From positions 1-64,000 of the forward strand of contig CAWESL010000022.1 in NCBI GenBank assembly GCA_963811705.1: a DNA stretch of 64,000 bases, given 5' to 3'. Below, piece after piece: positions 1 through 7,833 of this stretch. Each line of letters begins with the position of its first letter. Within the stretch, counting starts at the first letter, position 1. The notes below the pieces were generated by a model, which did no database searches, had not been told where the DNA came from, and saw only the letters and a program-made list of their open reading frames with translations. The DNA is from DATJPR01 sp963811705 (GTDB lineage: Bacteria > Bacteroidota > Ignavibacteria > UBA10030 > UBA6906). A program made the translations under genes and the position numbers.

Positions 1-790
1 GTGGGACGGTTCGCCTGAACCGTCTAACTTCGCGGAGTTGGTCGCATCCCGGACGGGACTCTACATTTTAGATTTTAGAGTTTCAATTTTAGATTTGTGG
101 GACGGTTCGCCTGAACCGTCTAACTTCGCGGAGTTGGTCGCATCCCGGACGGGACTCTACATTTTAGATTTTAGAGTTTCAATTTTAGATTTGTGGGACG
201 GTTCGCCTGAACCGTCTAACTTCGCGGAGTTGGTCGCATCCCGGACGGGACTCTACATTTTAGATTTTAGAGTTTCAATTTTAGATTTGTGGGACGGTTC
301 GCCTGAACCGTCTAACTTCGCGGAGTTGGCCGCATCCCGGACGGGACTCTACATTTTAGATTTTAGAGTTTCAATTTTAGATTTGTGGGACGGTTCGCCT
401 GAACCGTCTAACTTCGCGGAGTTGGTCGCATCCCGGACGGGACTGTACTTTTTAGATTTTAGAGTTTCAATTTTAGATTTGTGGGACGGTTCGCCTGAAC
501 CGTCTAACTTCGCGGAGTTGGTCGCATCCCGGACGGGACTGTACTTTTTAGATTTTAGAGTTTCAATTTTAGATTTGTGGGACGGTTCGCCTGAACCGTC
601 TAACTTCGCGGAGTTGGCCGCATCCCGGACGGGACTCTACATTTTAGATTTTAGAGTTCCAATTTTAGATTTGTGGGACGGTTCGCCTGAACCGTCTAAC
701 TTCGCGGAGTTGGTCGCATCCCGGACGGGACTTTACATTTTAGATTTTAGAGTTTCAATTTTAGATTTGTGGGACGAGTCGCAAAAGGAA
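1..790. repeat. Tandem array of 96-bp repeats (about 8 copies)
   Basis: Units begin at 1, 97, 193, 289, 385, 481, 577 and 673, with a divergent ninth start at 769. Copies are almost identical; a few positions vary (gtcgca/gccgca, ctctac/ctgtac). Each unit carries a perfect 8-bp inverted repeat GACGGTTC-gcct-GAACCGTC, a second short palindrome CCCG-GA-CGGG, and an AT-rich stretch. Because 96 is divisible by 3, one frame stays open through the array as a 32-residue repeat. It has no ribosome site and is most likely not a gene. The array runs off the left edge of the window. Confidence 0.95.
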
Positions 791-890
791 TGACGGCAAA
801 CTCGCCAGAGCCGGCTAACTTCGCAGATCAAGGCCGTTCTAACCAGCGAGGGATTGACCTTTGCGGATGAAGCGTGTGGATGCTGATTGG

Positions 891-1372
891 TTATTTTCGA
901 GTCCGTCCCGAACAACGGGCCGGGACTCTAAAAATGACGACGACTTAGCTTCGCCCCTTCGGGTCTGCTCAGTCATGTTATTTTCGAGTCCGTCCCGAAC
1001 AACGGGACGGGACTCTAAAAATGACGACGACTTAGCTTCGCCCCTTCGGGTCTGCTCAGTCGTGTGAACGCCAGGGGGTTATTTTCGAGTCCGTCCCGAA
1101 AAACGGGACGGGACTCTAAAAATGACGACGACTTAGCTTCGCCCCTGCGGGTCTGCTAAGTCGTGTGAACGCCAGGGGGTTATTTTCGAGTCCGTCCCGA
1201 AAAACGGGACGGGACTCTAAAAATGACGACGACTTAGCTTCGCCCCTCCGGGGCTGCTAAGTCGTGTGAACGCAAGGGGGTTATTTTCGAGTCCGTCCCG
1301 AAAAACGGGACGGGACTCTAAAAATGACGACGACTTAGCTTCGCCCCTTCGGGTCTCGCTAAGTCGTGTCAT
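891..1372. repeat. Second tandem array, about 101-bp units, downstream of tRNA-Thr
   Basis: Units start at 891, 978, 1079, 1180 and 1281; the first spacing is 87 bp and the rest 101 bp. Each has two hairpins: GAGTCCGTCCCG-aaaaa-CGGGACGGGACTC (one bulged base) and ACGACTTAGC...GCTAAGTCGT with an inner CCCC/GGGG stem. The array begins about 8 bp beyond the 3' end of the minus-strand tRNA, so tRNA transcription would run straight into it. It shares the motif ACGGGACTCTA with the 96-bp array but is otherwise different. Confidence 0.93.
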
Positions 1373-1377
1373 TTTTG

Positions 1378-1450
1378 AGCTGGCGGGCGGATTTGAACCG
1401 TCGACCTGCTGATTACGAATCAGCTGCTCTACCAGCTGAGCTACGCCAGC
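1378..1450 (-). tRNA. tRNA-Thr (anticodon CGU)
   Basis: The minus strand folds as a cloverleaf. The acceptor stem is GCTGGCG/CGCCAGC, the D-stem GCTC/GAGC, and the anticodon stem GCTGA/TCAGC with loop TTCGTAA (anticodon CGT, reading ACG). The T-loop is TTCAAAT. The T-stem GACGG/CCGCC has one A-C mismatch. The discriminator is T and no CCA is encoded. The mismatch slightly lowers certainty that it is fully functional. Confidence 0.9.
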
Positions 1451-1619
1451 GATTTTGACAAAATGTCACACGGATGGAACCGTGAATTTGACTCTGAAAT
1501 ATACGAAGAGCAACTGAGTATTGCAAAACTTCCACTCCTCCGGGAGAGCAGACCCACAATCTGGTTGTTTAACCAGAGCCGATTCCACTCCCCCTCCGGA
1601 CGTGCACAGGCTACCGCGA

Positions 1620-1923
1620 CTAAGCAATTCTCTCGCGCAATCTTTCGAGCAGCGCGTCAACCGATGGGATCGTCGGGGGATAAAGTCTACAGGCTGGCTG
1701 CCCTGCAATCGATGGAAATTCCATTCCGAACAGGTCAATCCCATCCACAAGAATTGTGGCGGGGCCCGTATCCTGAGCGAGGGTCACCTGCATGACAAAG
1801 ATGTTCGAGATCCAATGCGACAGGAGTGGCAGTCACGCCGAGCTCTCGAAGAGCTTCATCCAGCCGTTGGCGAAGCATCGGGGCATGCGGACAGCCCGCA
1901 AAAGAGAGGAATTCAACACGCAT
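1620..1923 (-). pseudogene. Thioredoxin-fold small protein, frameshifted
   Basis: The first about 50 residues (start MRVEFLSFAGCPHAP) have a beta-strand followed by GCPH in the place of a thioredoxin CxxC. The frame then shifts at a short G run near 1761-1764. The second frame continues with PATILVDGIDLFG and ends LLERLRERIA-stop. Removing one base restores a protein of about 100 residues resembling the small thioredoxin-like proteins often found beside mercury and other metal-resistance genes. The gene lies 6 bp downstream of the broken CDF exporter, so the two were probably cotranscribed. A homopolymer sequencing error is an alternative to real inactivation. The precise substrate is unknown. 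Confidence 0.6.
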
Positions 1924-1929
1924 GATGAT

Positions 1930-2827
1930 TCAAATCAATCCTTTCGTAGTGCAGGAATCGCACTCGAACTGCAGTGTCGTATGATTGATGTCGTACGTGT
2001 CGTGCAGGCGTCGCTCAATCTGCTCCCTGATTCCGGCTGTGCGACTTACCGGCAGATCATCAACATCGATGTGCGCTTCGAAGTGAATGTCGGCATCGTT
2101 CATTTTCCAGAGATGGACGTGGTGAATATTCTTCACGCTCGGTACGGACTCAATTGCCCGCTGCACGTCGTTCAAGTCAATATCGGCGGGCGACGACATC
2201 ATGATGACGTCCACAGACTCCTTCACAATCTCGTAGGTCTCTTTGAGGATATACAGCGAGATGAGGATCGTTAGCGCCGGATCGATCCACGTAACATTCC
2301 AGATCATAATGAACCCTGCACCGATGATGACTGCAAGACTTGATACAGCGTCGCTGAGGAGATGGAAGTAGGCGGCTCGAATGTTGATGTTTTGATCCGA
2401 ACCTTTCTTGAGCAGGACAGTGCCAATGACATTTGCAAGAAGCCCCACAATCGCAACACCGAGCATCAGAGGACCGGTGATGGCCGAGGGATGTGAGAAC
2501 CTCCCGATTGCTTCCTTGATCAGGAAAGAAACTGATGATGATCAGGGTGCTCGCATTGATGACAGCCGCCAGGATTTCCGCGCGCTTGAGGCCAAACGTG
2601 TATTTGAGGGTACGCGGCTTCTTGCTCAGCCGTATTGCTATGTAGCTGACGATGATGGCGATCCCATCGCTGAAATTATGAATCGCATCGGAGAGGAGCG
2701 AAAGACTCCCGGAAACAATCCCACCAATAACTTCAAGGACGGTGATGAGAAAGTTCAACACCATGGTCACAAAGAGGTTTTTCGCCAATTTGCCGTCGGC
2801 AAGGATCTGAGAATGATGATGTGCCAT
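1930..2827 (-). pseudogene. Cation diffusion facilitator (CDF) metal exporter, frameshifted
   Basis: The N-terminal half has a His-rich start (MAHHHSQ), hydrophobic segments and the CDF metal site SDAIHNFSDG. The C-terminal half in another frame has the second site HLLSDAVSS and the cytoplasmic domain with HHVHLWKM and HIDVDDLP. The frames meet near 2521-2523, where one extra base (tttcctgatc) breaks the frame; without it the protein reads through at about 298 residues, the normal CDF length. CDF proteins export Zn2+, Cd2+, Co2+ or similar ions by proton antiport. Both halves are well preserved, so the lesion is recent or a sequence error. Confidence 0.82.
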
Positions 2828-2946
2828 TTGATTGTTCGTTCTCGAAAGATGTGCATTCTGTGTGGAATGTGAAAGCTCGGATGTGCCTGTCGTTGATCGG
2901 CTCCATTTCTCATAGAGCGTACGTCACGCCTGAAATCGGCGAGACC

Positions 2947-2992
2947 GCCTCAGGTCATCGCGGAACGGAAACAAGAAAATGAGACCTGAGGC
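2947..2992 (-). terminator. Possible hairpin terminator after FmdE
   Basis: A perfect 10-bp inverted repeat, GCCTCAGGTC (2947-2956) and GACCTGAGGC (2983-2992), with a 26-base loop lies 14 bp beyond the FmdE stop. There is no strong T tract, so it may be a stabilising hairpin rather than a true intrinsic terminator. Confidence 0.4.
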
Positions 2993-3005
2993 AGCCTCTC
3001 ACTCT

Positions 3006-3611
3006 TCATGGTTTGCCGGCGCAATCGATGCAGACTTTCTTGTCTCCCCTGATCCGCCCGTATTGCATAACGGTCATCTCACCGCATTCCTCGCACACAA
3101 ACCCGTCGAAGCTGTGCGGACCTTCGTGGAGATCGTAGTCGAAGACTTTGGAAATGTTCAGCAACTTGTCGTCCGGTGCGCTCATGACATTCTTGATCAG
3201 AGGGTCGACCACGGCATCCGGAACTTTGCTGGCGGGGATGTCCTTTTCCCGATAGTCCTTAAAGAACGATGTCTGCTTGTTCGAGAGCATCGCTTCGGCT
3301 TTGGGCGTCACGCGGACGGCTTTGCCGGATTTCCTGTCCACGAGGGTGACTGCCCACTTCCCCTTCTGTGTCTTCTTGATGTTCCCCTTCCCGAAGGTCG
3401 TGCCCATGATCACCTGTAAGCCGTCGGCGTAACAGGTTGCACAGTGGTCTTCGCCGAGATCAACGAAGGCGACGATCTGGCCATCTTTCGCCCGTTCGAC
3501 GCCGAGTGCATTCATTGCCGCTGCGCCAACGCGGAGTCCCATCGGCATCGCAGGACACTTGTGACCGTGAAACTTCTGCCCGAATTCGAGCCATTCTGCT
3601 GGTTGTGTCAT
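3006..3611 (-). CDS. FmdE family protein
   Basis: The predicted protein has 201 residues. The N-terminal half has the FmdE-type signature FHGHKCPAMPMGLRVG followed by CATCYADGLQ and GTTFGKGN. The C-terminus has a zinc-ribbon pair, CEECG and CIDCAG. FmdE was named from a subunit of molybdenum formylmethanofuran dehydrogenase, but stand-alone bacterial members have no settled function; a metal or molybdopterin-related role is often guessed. The start at 3611 is chosen because homology begins there; an open frame continues upstream through the porin gene in another frame. It sits 13 bp after the porin stop and probably shares its transcript. A second FmdE is at 24030-24623. The common CPG motif reads CPA here. 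Confidence 0.85.
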   Translation of the reverse strand: MTQPAEWLEFGQKFHGHKCPAMPMGLRVGAAAMNALGVERAKDGQIVAFVDLGEDHCATCYADGLQVIMGTTFGKGNIKKTQKGKWAVTLVDRKSGKAVRVTPKAEAMLSNKQTSFFKDYREKDIPASKVPDAVVDPLIKNVMSAPDDKLLNISKVFDYDLHEGPHSFDGFVCEECGEMTVMQYGRIRGDKKVCIDCAGKP

Positions 3612-3624
3612 TGTTGTTCCTTTT

Positions 3625-4623
3625 TCAATGGATGAAGAGCTGGACCTGAAGCGTGAAGGCGTACTGGTTTGCGCCAGGGAGGAATTGTGCCCGGACGACC
3701 CCTTGCGTTTTAAACCTGTTCGCCGCGAAAAAGTGATTCCACCCAAGACCGTACCACGCTGCATTACTGGACTTGGGATCGAGGTCAACAAACTGCTCGA
3801 CCAGTCCGACAATCTCATTGGTGCGACAGGGTGAGACGGTCCCGAGGACGTAGTACCCGTAGGCCTTTTGCGCGCCGAGGTGCGCTTCGAGGTATTCGGA
3901 CTGCAGGCTCCACAACGATGAGGAGATTTCGAGTTCGCCTCCCCATCGCACATCCTTTCCCGTAAAGGGAACGGAAGTGCCGAAGATTTTTTTGAAGATC
4001 AGCCCGCTCTTGTCCCGGTACGAAAAGGACATGCCCACATGGAAGCGGAGGCTGTCAGAGAGCATCAACGAAAGCGCCGGCCGTGCTACATACAGGAGTT
4101 GCCGGTCGTTGTTCATGCACTGGTTTCCGCCGTTCCCGTTGAATGCCCCGACGCTCACCTGCACGTCTGCAATGGGACGGACGGTGAACTCGGCGCCGAT
4201 ATCCCTCGCATACGTTTCGGCGGCAGGCGTGAGGGCGTCAACCGCAAGCGCACGTTCCACTACAGGCATGGCTGCATCAGGTTGCAGACGCTGAAGAGAG
4301 AACCCCGGGACGAACTGTCCGGCTCGAACGGAGATATCTGCAAGGCGGTACTCGGCATACACATCCTGCAACGTGAACGTGCCGGCATTCTGCCACCGGA
4401 AGATCGCCTGCATACGTCCAGAGAGGTTCGTGTCGAACGGCGCGATGCTCGTGGCATAGAGCTTTGCCCTTCGGACGGAGAATCCGGTCGAACTCTGAAA
4501 ATCCGACGAGAATCGTGTCTGAAGGTAGCCGCCCCAGGTCGCCTGAGCGTGGACGAGCGAAGGAGACGCGACAGAAGCGGCGAGGACGATCAAAAGCGCG
4601 ACGGTGCGAATCAAACTGTTCAT
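3625..4623 (-). CDS. Porin-like outer membrane protein (OprO/OprP type)
   Basis: The predicted protein has 332 residues and a clear signal peptide ending near SLVHAQA. The body consists of alternating beta-strands with features of phosphate-selective porin O/P proteins: GYLQTRFSSDFQ near the start, VRRAKLYA, a strand with QDVYAEYRL, and an aromatic C-terminal strand. It would form an outer-membrane beta-barrel that lets anions through. The start overlaps the stop of the upstream TSUP exporter by ATGA (4620-4623), indicating translational coupling. Pairing an inner-membrane TSUP exporter with an anion porin and FmdE suggests handling of an oxyanion or sulfur compound; this is inference. Confidence 0.8.
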   Translation of the reverse strand: MNSLIRTVALLIVLAASVASPSLVHAQATWGGYLQTRFSSDFQSSTGFSVRRAKLYATSIAPFDTNLSGRMQAIFRWQNAGTFTLQDVYAEYRLADISVRAGQFVPGFSLQRLQPDAAMPVVERALAVDALTPAAETYARDIGAEFTVRPIADVQVSVGAFNGNGGNQCMNNDRQLLYVARPALSLMLSDSLRFHVGMSFSYRDKSGLIFKKIFGTSVPFTGKDVRWGGELEISSSLWSLQSEYLEAHLGAQKAYGYYVLGTVSPCRTNEIVGLVEQFVDLDPKSSNAAWYGLGWNHFFAANRFKTQGVVRAQFLPGANQYAFTLQVQLFIH

Positions 4624-5360
4624 ACCAGCCCTCGCACCATATTTGCAGCAATCCCGAGCAGGACGATGCCGATGATCAACTTCACCTGACGTCCCTTCAG
4701 CTTGTCCACCATGAGCCAGGACCCGACTGCAGCGCCACCAGCCGAACCGGCAACGGTCCAGCCCAGTAAGCCGTAGTCCATGCCGGCAAGAGACATGTGC
4801 CCGAGGAATCCGGTCAATGAGGAGAAAATCACCACGAACGAAGTGGTGGCAGATGCTTTTTTCGGATCGAAGCCCAGGGCGACCAGTGCCGGCACCACGA
4901 TATTGCCTCCACCTACCCCCAACAATCCTCCGAGAAAACCGGCCAGACTCCCTACTCCCATCCCCACCCAGATGAGCGAACGTAAGGTTGCTGAGGTCTC
5001 CCTTGCTCTTGGTTTGTAGAAAAGCATCATTGCCGCGGCAAAGATGAGAAAGCCGACAAAGAGCCAGAGCAGCACTTGTCGATCGAGACCCTGGCTGACC
5101 CACGCACCGACAGGGGAGAGGATCGAAGCGACGATAAGAATGGGGATCGCGACTCTCCACACCACAAGGCCGTTTCGAACAAACTTCACCGAAGCAACAG
5201 ACATGGCGACGGCATTCAGGAGCAATGCGGTGGCCATGGCAGTATGGACTTCGATTCCAAGGGCAAGAAAGATGGGAATGAGGATAAAGGCGGCCCCCAC
5301 TCCGGCGATGGTCAACAATGCCGTGAATATGAGCGTAATGATACCTGCTAGAATGGCCAT
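4620..5360 (-). CDS. TSUP family (TauE/SafE) membrane transporter
   Basis: The predicted protein has 246 residues with about eight hydrophobic helices. The central glycine-rich motif GGLLGVGGGNIVVPAL is typical of the TauE/SafE/YfcA family, as is a second half-repeat beginning at the N-terminus (IAGVGAAFILIPIF). Family members export sulfite, sulfoacetate or other organosulfur or organic anions; the substrate cannot be told from sequence. It is the first gene of a three-gene operon (TSUP, porin, FmdE). A TetR-type operator (5419-5432) lies 59 bp upstream of its start and matches the site in front of the adjacent TetR gene. Confidence 0.88.
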   Translation of the reverse strand: MAILAGIITLIFTALLTIAGVGAAFILIPIFLALGIEVHTAMATALLLNAVAMSVASVKFVRNGLVVWRVAIPILIVASILSPVGAWVSQGLDRQVLLWLFVGFLIFAAAMMLFYKPRARETSATLRSLIWVGMGVGSLAGFLGGLLGVGGGNIVVPALVALGFDPKKASATTSFVVIFSSLTGFLGHMSLAGMDYGLLGWTVAGSAGGAAVGSWLMVDKLKGRQVKLIIGIVLLGIAANMVRGLV

Positions 5361-5418
5361 GGGCAGATCCCTCAGACTAATGCTCGTACAATCGACAGAA
5401 TTCCGATGGAGATAAGAT

Positions 5419-5432
5419 AGTAATCAGTTACA
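5419..5432. promoter_or_regulatory. Putative TetR operator (site B)
   Basis: AGTAA-TCAG-TTACA is an inverted repeat with one imperfect position. It is placed between the TetR stop and the TSUP operon start and nearly matches the site at 6066-6079. It is predicted to let the TetR regulator control the exporter operon. Confidence 0.6.
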
Positions 5433-5452
5433 TACTTTATTCGACAAAAAAA

Positions 5453-6046
5453 CTACTTTTTGGCCAAAATTCGGGTGAACAGCCCCAGCATACGCTCGCA
5501 GAACCGATCGCGGGTGACCATGTCAGTCTGCAAAATCAGTTCAATATTTAACGTGATCGGTATGCCCATGTAGAGCATTGCGACGTTCTCTACTTCTGTC
5601 GAGGGGTCCCAAATGCCCTCACTAATTCCCTCGTGGACGATCCTGCTGACATACCCTTTTTGCGTCAGAAGAATGTCCCGCAACCCAAGCTTCAATTTGG
5701 AATCGTTTAAGTGCGCCGCCTCGGAGAATAAGAGCATCGTAATGCCCTTGTTCTCAATTAAGTAGTCAATATGAAGACAAAGGAACTCCTTGAGCTTTGC
5801 ATCGGCTTTGAGGCCCGAGTAGACTATTTTCTCCTGTTCGCCGACGAGATCGTTCTTCACATCTTCCAAGATTGAGAGCATGATCTCTTTTTTCGAGGAA
5901 AAATGCCGGAACAGAGCCCCCTCCGTGAAACCAATATGAGCGGCCAGGTTTCGGGTGGAAAGCCTGCCGATTCCTTCCGTTGAAATAATCTCGAGAACGG
6001 CCTTCTTGATTTGTTCTTGCCTAGTTTCCGTGTCCAATCTTTCCAC
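5453..6046 (-). CDS. TetR/AcrR family transcriptional regulator
   Basis: The predicted protein has 197 residues. The N-terminal helix-turn-helix is typical of TetR regulators: a helix starting TRQEQIKKAVLEI, then TRNLAAHIGFTEGALFRHFSSK with the recognition helix around residues 40-50. The remaining about 140 residues form the helical ligand-binding domain, whose ligand is unknown. An operator-like palindrome lies 20 bp upstream of the start, so autorepression is likely. Matching sites are found before the TSUP operon and upstream of the RND operon ending at 22411, which has no regulator of its own nearby. It may therefore control export functions at two loci. Confidence 0.9.
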   Translation of the reverse strand: MERLDTETRQEQIKKAVLEIISTEGIGRLSTRNLAAHIGFTEGALFRHFSSKKEIMLSILEDVKNDLVGEQEKIVYSGLKADAKLKEFLCLHIDYLIENKGITMLLFSEAAHLNDSKLKLGLRDILLTQKGYVSRIVHEGISEGIWDPSTEVENVAMLYMGIPITLNIELILQTDMVTRDRFCERMLGLFTRILAKK

Positions 6047-6065
6047 CAGAGGGCCTCTTTTGATT

Positions 6066-6079
6066 AGTAATCGTTTACT
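6066..6079. promoter_or_regulatory. Putative TetR operator (site A, perfect)
   Basis: AGTAA-TCGT-TTACT is a perfect 5-bp inverted repeat with a 4-bp spacer, 20 bp upstream of the TetR start and in an AT-rich promoter region. It is the best match of the four sites of this type in the window. Confidence 0.65.
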
Positions 6080-6192
6080 TATATTATATAAAACAAAAAT
6101 CCGCTTGTCAAGTATTTTCTTGGGTTATTTTCGGTTTGAGTGAACGCCGCTCGGTTCCCCTCTTCATTGATGCGAGGCTGATTCACGAATCG

Positions 6193-7242
6193 CTATACCG
6201 TCGACACATGGTAACGCTTCTTCAACGACAGGGCCACGTTCACCAACCCGATGAGCACAGGCACTTCCACCAGCGGCCCGATCACGGTTGCGAATGCCTG
6301 CCCTGAATTGATCCCGAACACCGAGACCGCAACAGCGATCGCCAGCTCGAAGTCATTGCTCCCGGCCGTGAATGCAACCGTCGTTGCCTGCTCATACGTG
6401 GATTTCATCTTCTTCGCGATAAAGAATGTGACAAAGAACATGACTGCGAAGTAAATGCTGTAAGGAATCGCGGCGCGGACCACCTCCATCGGCAGTTCAA
6501 CGATTGTTTCGCCTTTCAGTGAAAACATCACCAGGATCGTGAAGAGAAGAGCAACGGGTGTGAGGACGGAAATCTTTGGAGCAAACGAACTGTGATACCA
6601 GGCTTTATCCCGAAGGCGAATCAGGAGCGCGCGGGTGAGTATGCCGCCGACAAATGGTATTCCCAGGTAGATCAACACGGTGAACGCAATTTCGCGGATC
6701 GATACTTCGACGAGCGCGCCTTGAATGCCGAACAGGGGTGGCAGAACCGTAATAAAGATGTATGCGTACACAGAATAGAGAAACACCTGGAATACCGCAT
6801 TGAAAGCCACCAGTCCGGCAGCAAGCTCAGAATCCCCCTTCGCGAGGTCGTTCCACACCAGCACCATTGCTATGCACCGAGCAAGGCCCACGAGGATCAC
6901 GCCGACCATTAATTCGGGTTTGTCCGGAAGGAACACCAGTGCAAGAACGAACATGACCAGCGGACCGATAACCCAGTTTTGAAACAGGGAAAGAAAGAGA
7001 AGACGCATATTCCGGAAGACCTTCGGCAGTTCCTCGTACTTGACCTTCGCCAGCGGCGGATACATCATCAGAATCAGTCCGATGGCAATCGGGATGTTGG
7101 TCGTCCCCACGGAAAACCTGTCCCAAAAGGCGGACACGCCGGGTATGGCATAGCCAAGGAGAACGCCGACCAGCATCGTCAAGAATATCCAGAGCGTCAG
7201 ATACCGGTCAATGAACGAGAGTTGCTTATTGATTCCCGCCAT
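6193..7242 (-). CDS. acr3: ACR3 family arsenite efflux permease
   Basis: The predicted protein has 349 residues with ten hydrophobic segments. It carries the family motifs ARCIAMVLVWNDLAKGD (with the Cys essential for arsenite transport), the TM9 region TAGSNDFELAIAVAV, and the C-terminal EVPVLIGLVNVAL. It exports As(III) across the inner membrane and with ArsA forms an ATP-driven pump. The start at 7242 (MAGINKQ) is chosen because family proteins begin here; the longer open frame runs back into arsC. It overlaps the arsC end by 17 bp and is the last gene of the ars operon. Confidence 0.95.
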   Translation of the reverse strand: MAGINKQLSFIDRYLTLWIFLTMLVGVLLGYAIPGVSAFWDRFSVGTTNIPIAIGLILMMYPPLAKVKYEELPKVFRNMRLLFLSLFQNWVIGPLVMFVLALVFLPDKPELMVGVILVGLARCIAMVLVWNDLAKGDSELAAGLVAFNAVFQVFLYSVYAYIFITVLPPLFGIQGALVEVSIREIAFTVLIYLGIPFVGGILTRALLIRLRDKAWYHSSFAPKISVLTPVALLFTILVMFSLKGETIVELPMEVVRAAIPYSIYFAVMFFVTFFIAKKMKSTYEQATTVAFTAGSNDFELAIAVAVSVFGINSGQAFATVIGPLVEVPVLIGLVNVALSLKKRYHVSTV

Positions 7243-7696
7243 GGGTGGACTTTCCTTGATTGCTGAAGGTTGACTTTTCGCGCTGGAGTTTTTGATGAAA
7301 CGTTGAGAATTCCTGCCTGATCTCATCCCGCACCCTTCTGAAGACTGCGAGCACTTCATCGTCTGTCCCCCGTGCCTCTGCAGGGTCATCGAATCCGACG
7401 TGCAACCGCTTTTTCACCATTCCGACAAAGACAGGACAGGTTTCTTTTGCGTTGTCACAAACGGTAATGACATAGTCGAACGACTGCTTGATGAATTCAT
7501 CGACGCTCTTGGGGAACGACCGGGTTAGATCAATGCCCACTTCCTTCATCACCGCAATGGCCACGGGGTGGACGCGAAGAGCGGGCTGGGTGCCCGCGGA
7601 GTGTACCTCCAGCGTTGGATCGAAGGACTTCAGAAAACCTTCCGCCATCTGGCTTCGGCAGGAGTTGCCGGTACACAAGATGAGTATTCTTTGCAT
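7226..7696 (-). CDS. arsC: Arsenate reductase, thioredoxin-coupled (low-molecular-weight phosphatase type)
   Basis: The predicted protein has 156 residues. The active-site P-loop CTGNSCRS at residues 8-15 matches the CX5R motif of LMW protein tyrosine phosphatase-type ArsC. Cys80 and Cys87 in VCDNAKETCP are the redox pair that form the relay disulfide resolved by thioredoxin. DDPAEARGTD corresponds to the Asp general acid loop. It reduces As(V) to As(III) in the cytoplasm, feeding ArsA/ACR3. The start at 7696 gives the standard N-terminus; the longer frame upstream joins remnants of another gene. The C-terminus overlaps acr3 by 17 bp. Confidence 0.95.
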   Translation of the reverse strand: MQRILILCTGNSCRSQMAEGFLKSFDPTLEVHSAGTQPALRVHPVAIAVMKEVGIDLTRSFPKSVDEFIKQSFDYVITVCDNAKETCPVFVGMVKKRLHVGFDDPAEARGTDDEVLAVFRRVRDEIRQEFSTFHQKLQREKSTFSNQGKSTHGGNQ

Positions 7697-7719
7697 CCCC
7701 TTCCTTCCTGATTTGTCTT

Positions 7720-7833
7720 CGCTCAGCGTGGTCATCAATGGGCAGAAGGCATCCGTCGGCATCGGTCACGGCCTTTTGATGACCGCACTCTGGACACGTA
7801 ATCACAGAGACAAGCTCGTTCGCTACTTTTCCA
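7720..7833 (-). pseudogene. Remnant of a GDCCVxC-type zinc-ribbon protein
   Basis: Between arsA and arsC the minus strand reads ITCPECGHQKA in one frame and MPTDAFCP in the next. Together these resemble the start of the small Cys-rich GDCCVxC-domain proteins that often accompany metal-resistance genes. The defining GDCCVxC core is missing, so this would be a truncated, frameshifted relic. The stretch is short and the assignment rests on about 20 residues from memory of the family. Confidence 0.35.

Noticed and set aside
38..793. Open frame of 251 codons through the 96-bp repeats as a repeat protein
   Set aside because: The frame is a by-product of a repeat length divisible by three; there is no ribosome site and the peptide has no protein-like composition.
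1..1372. CRISPR array
   Set aside because: The units are contiguous identical repeats with no unique spacers and no cas genes are present.
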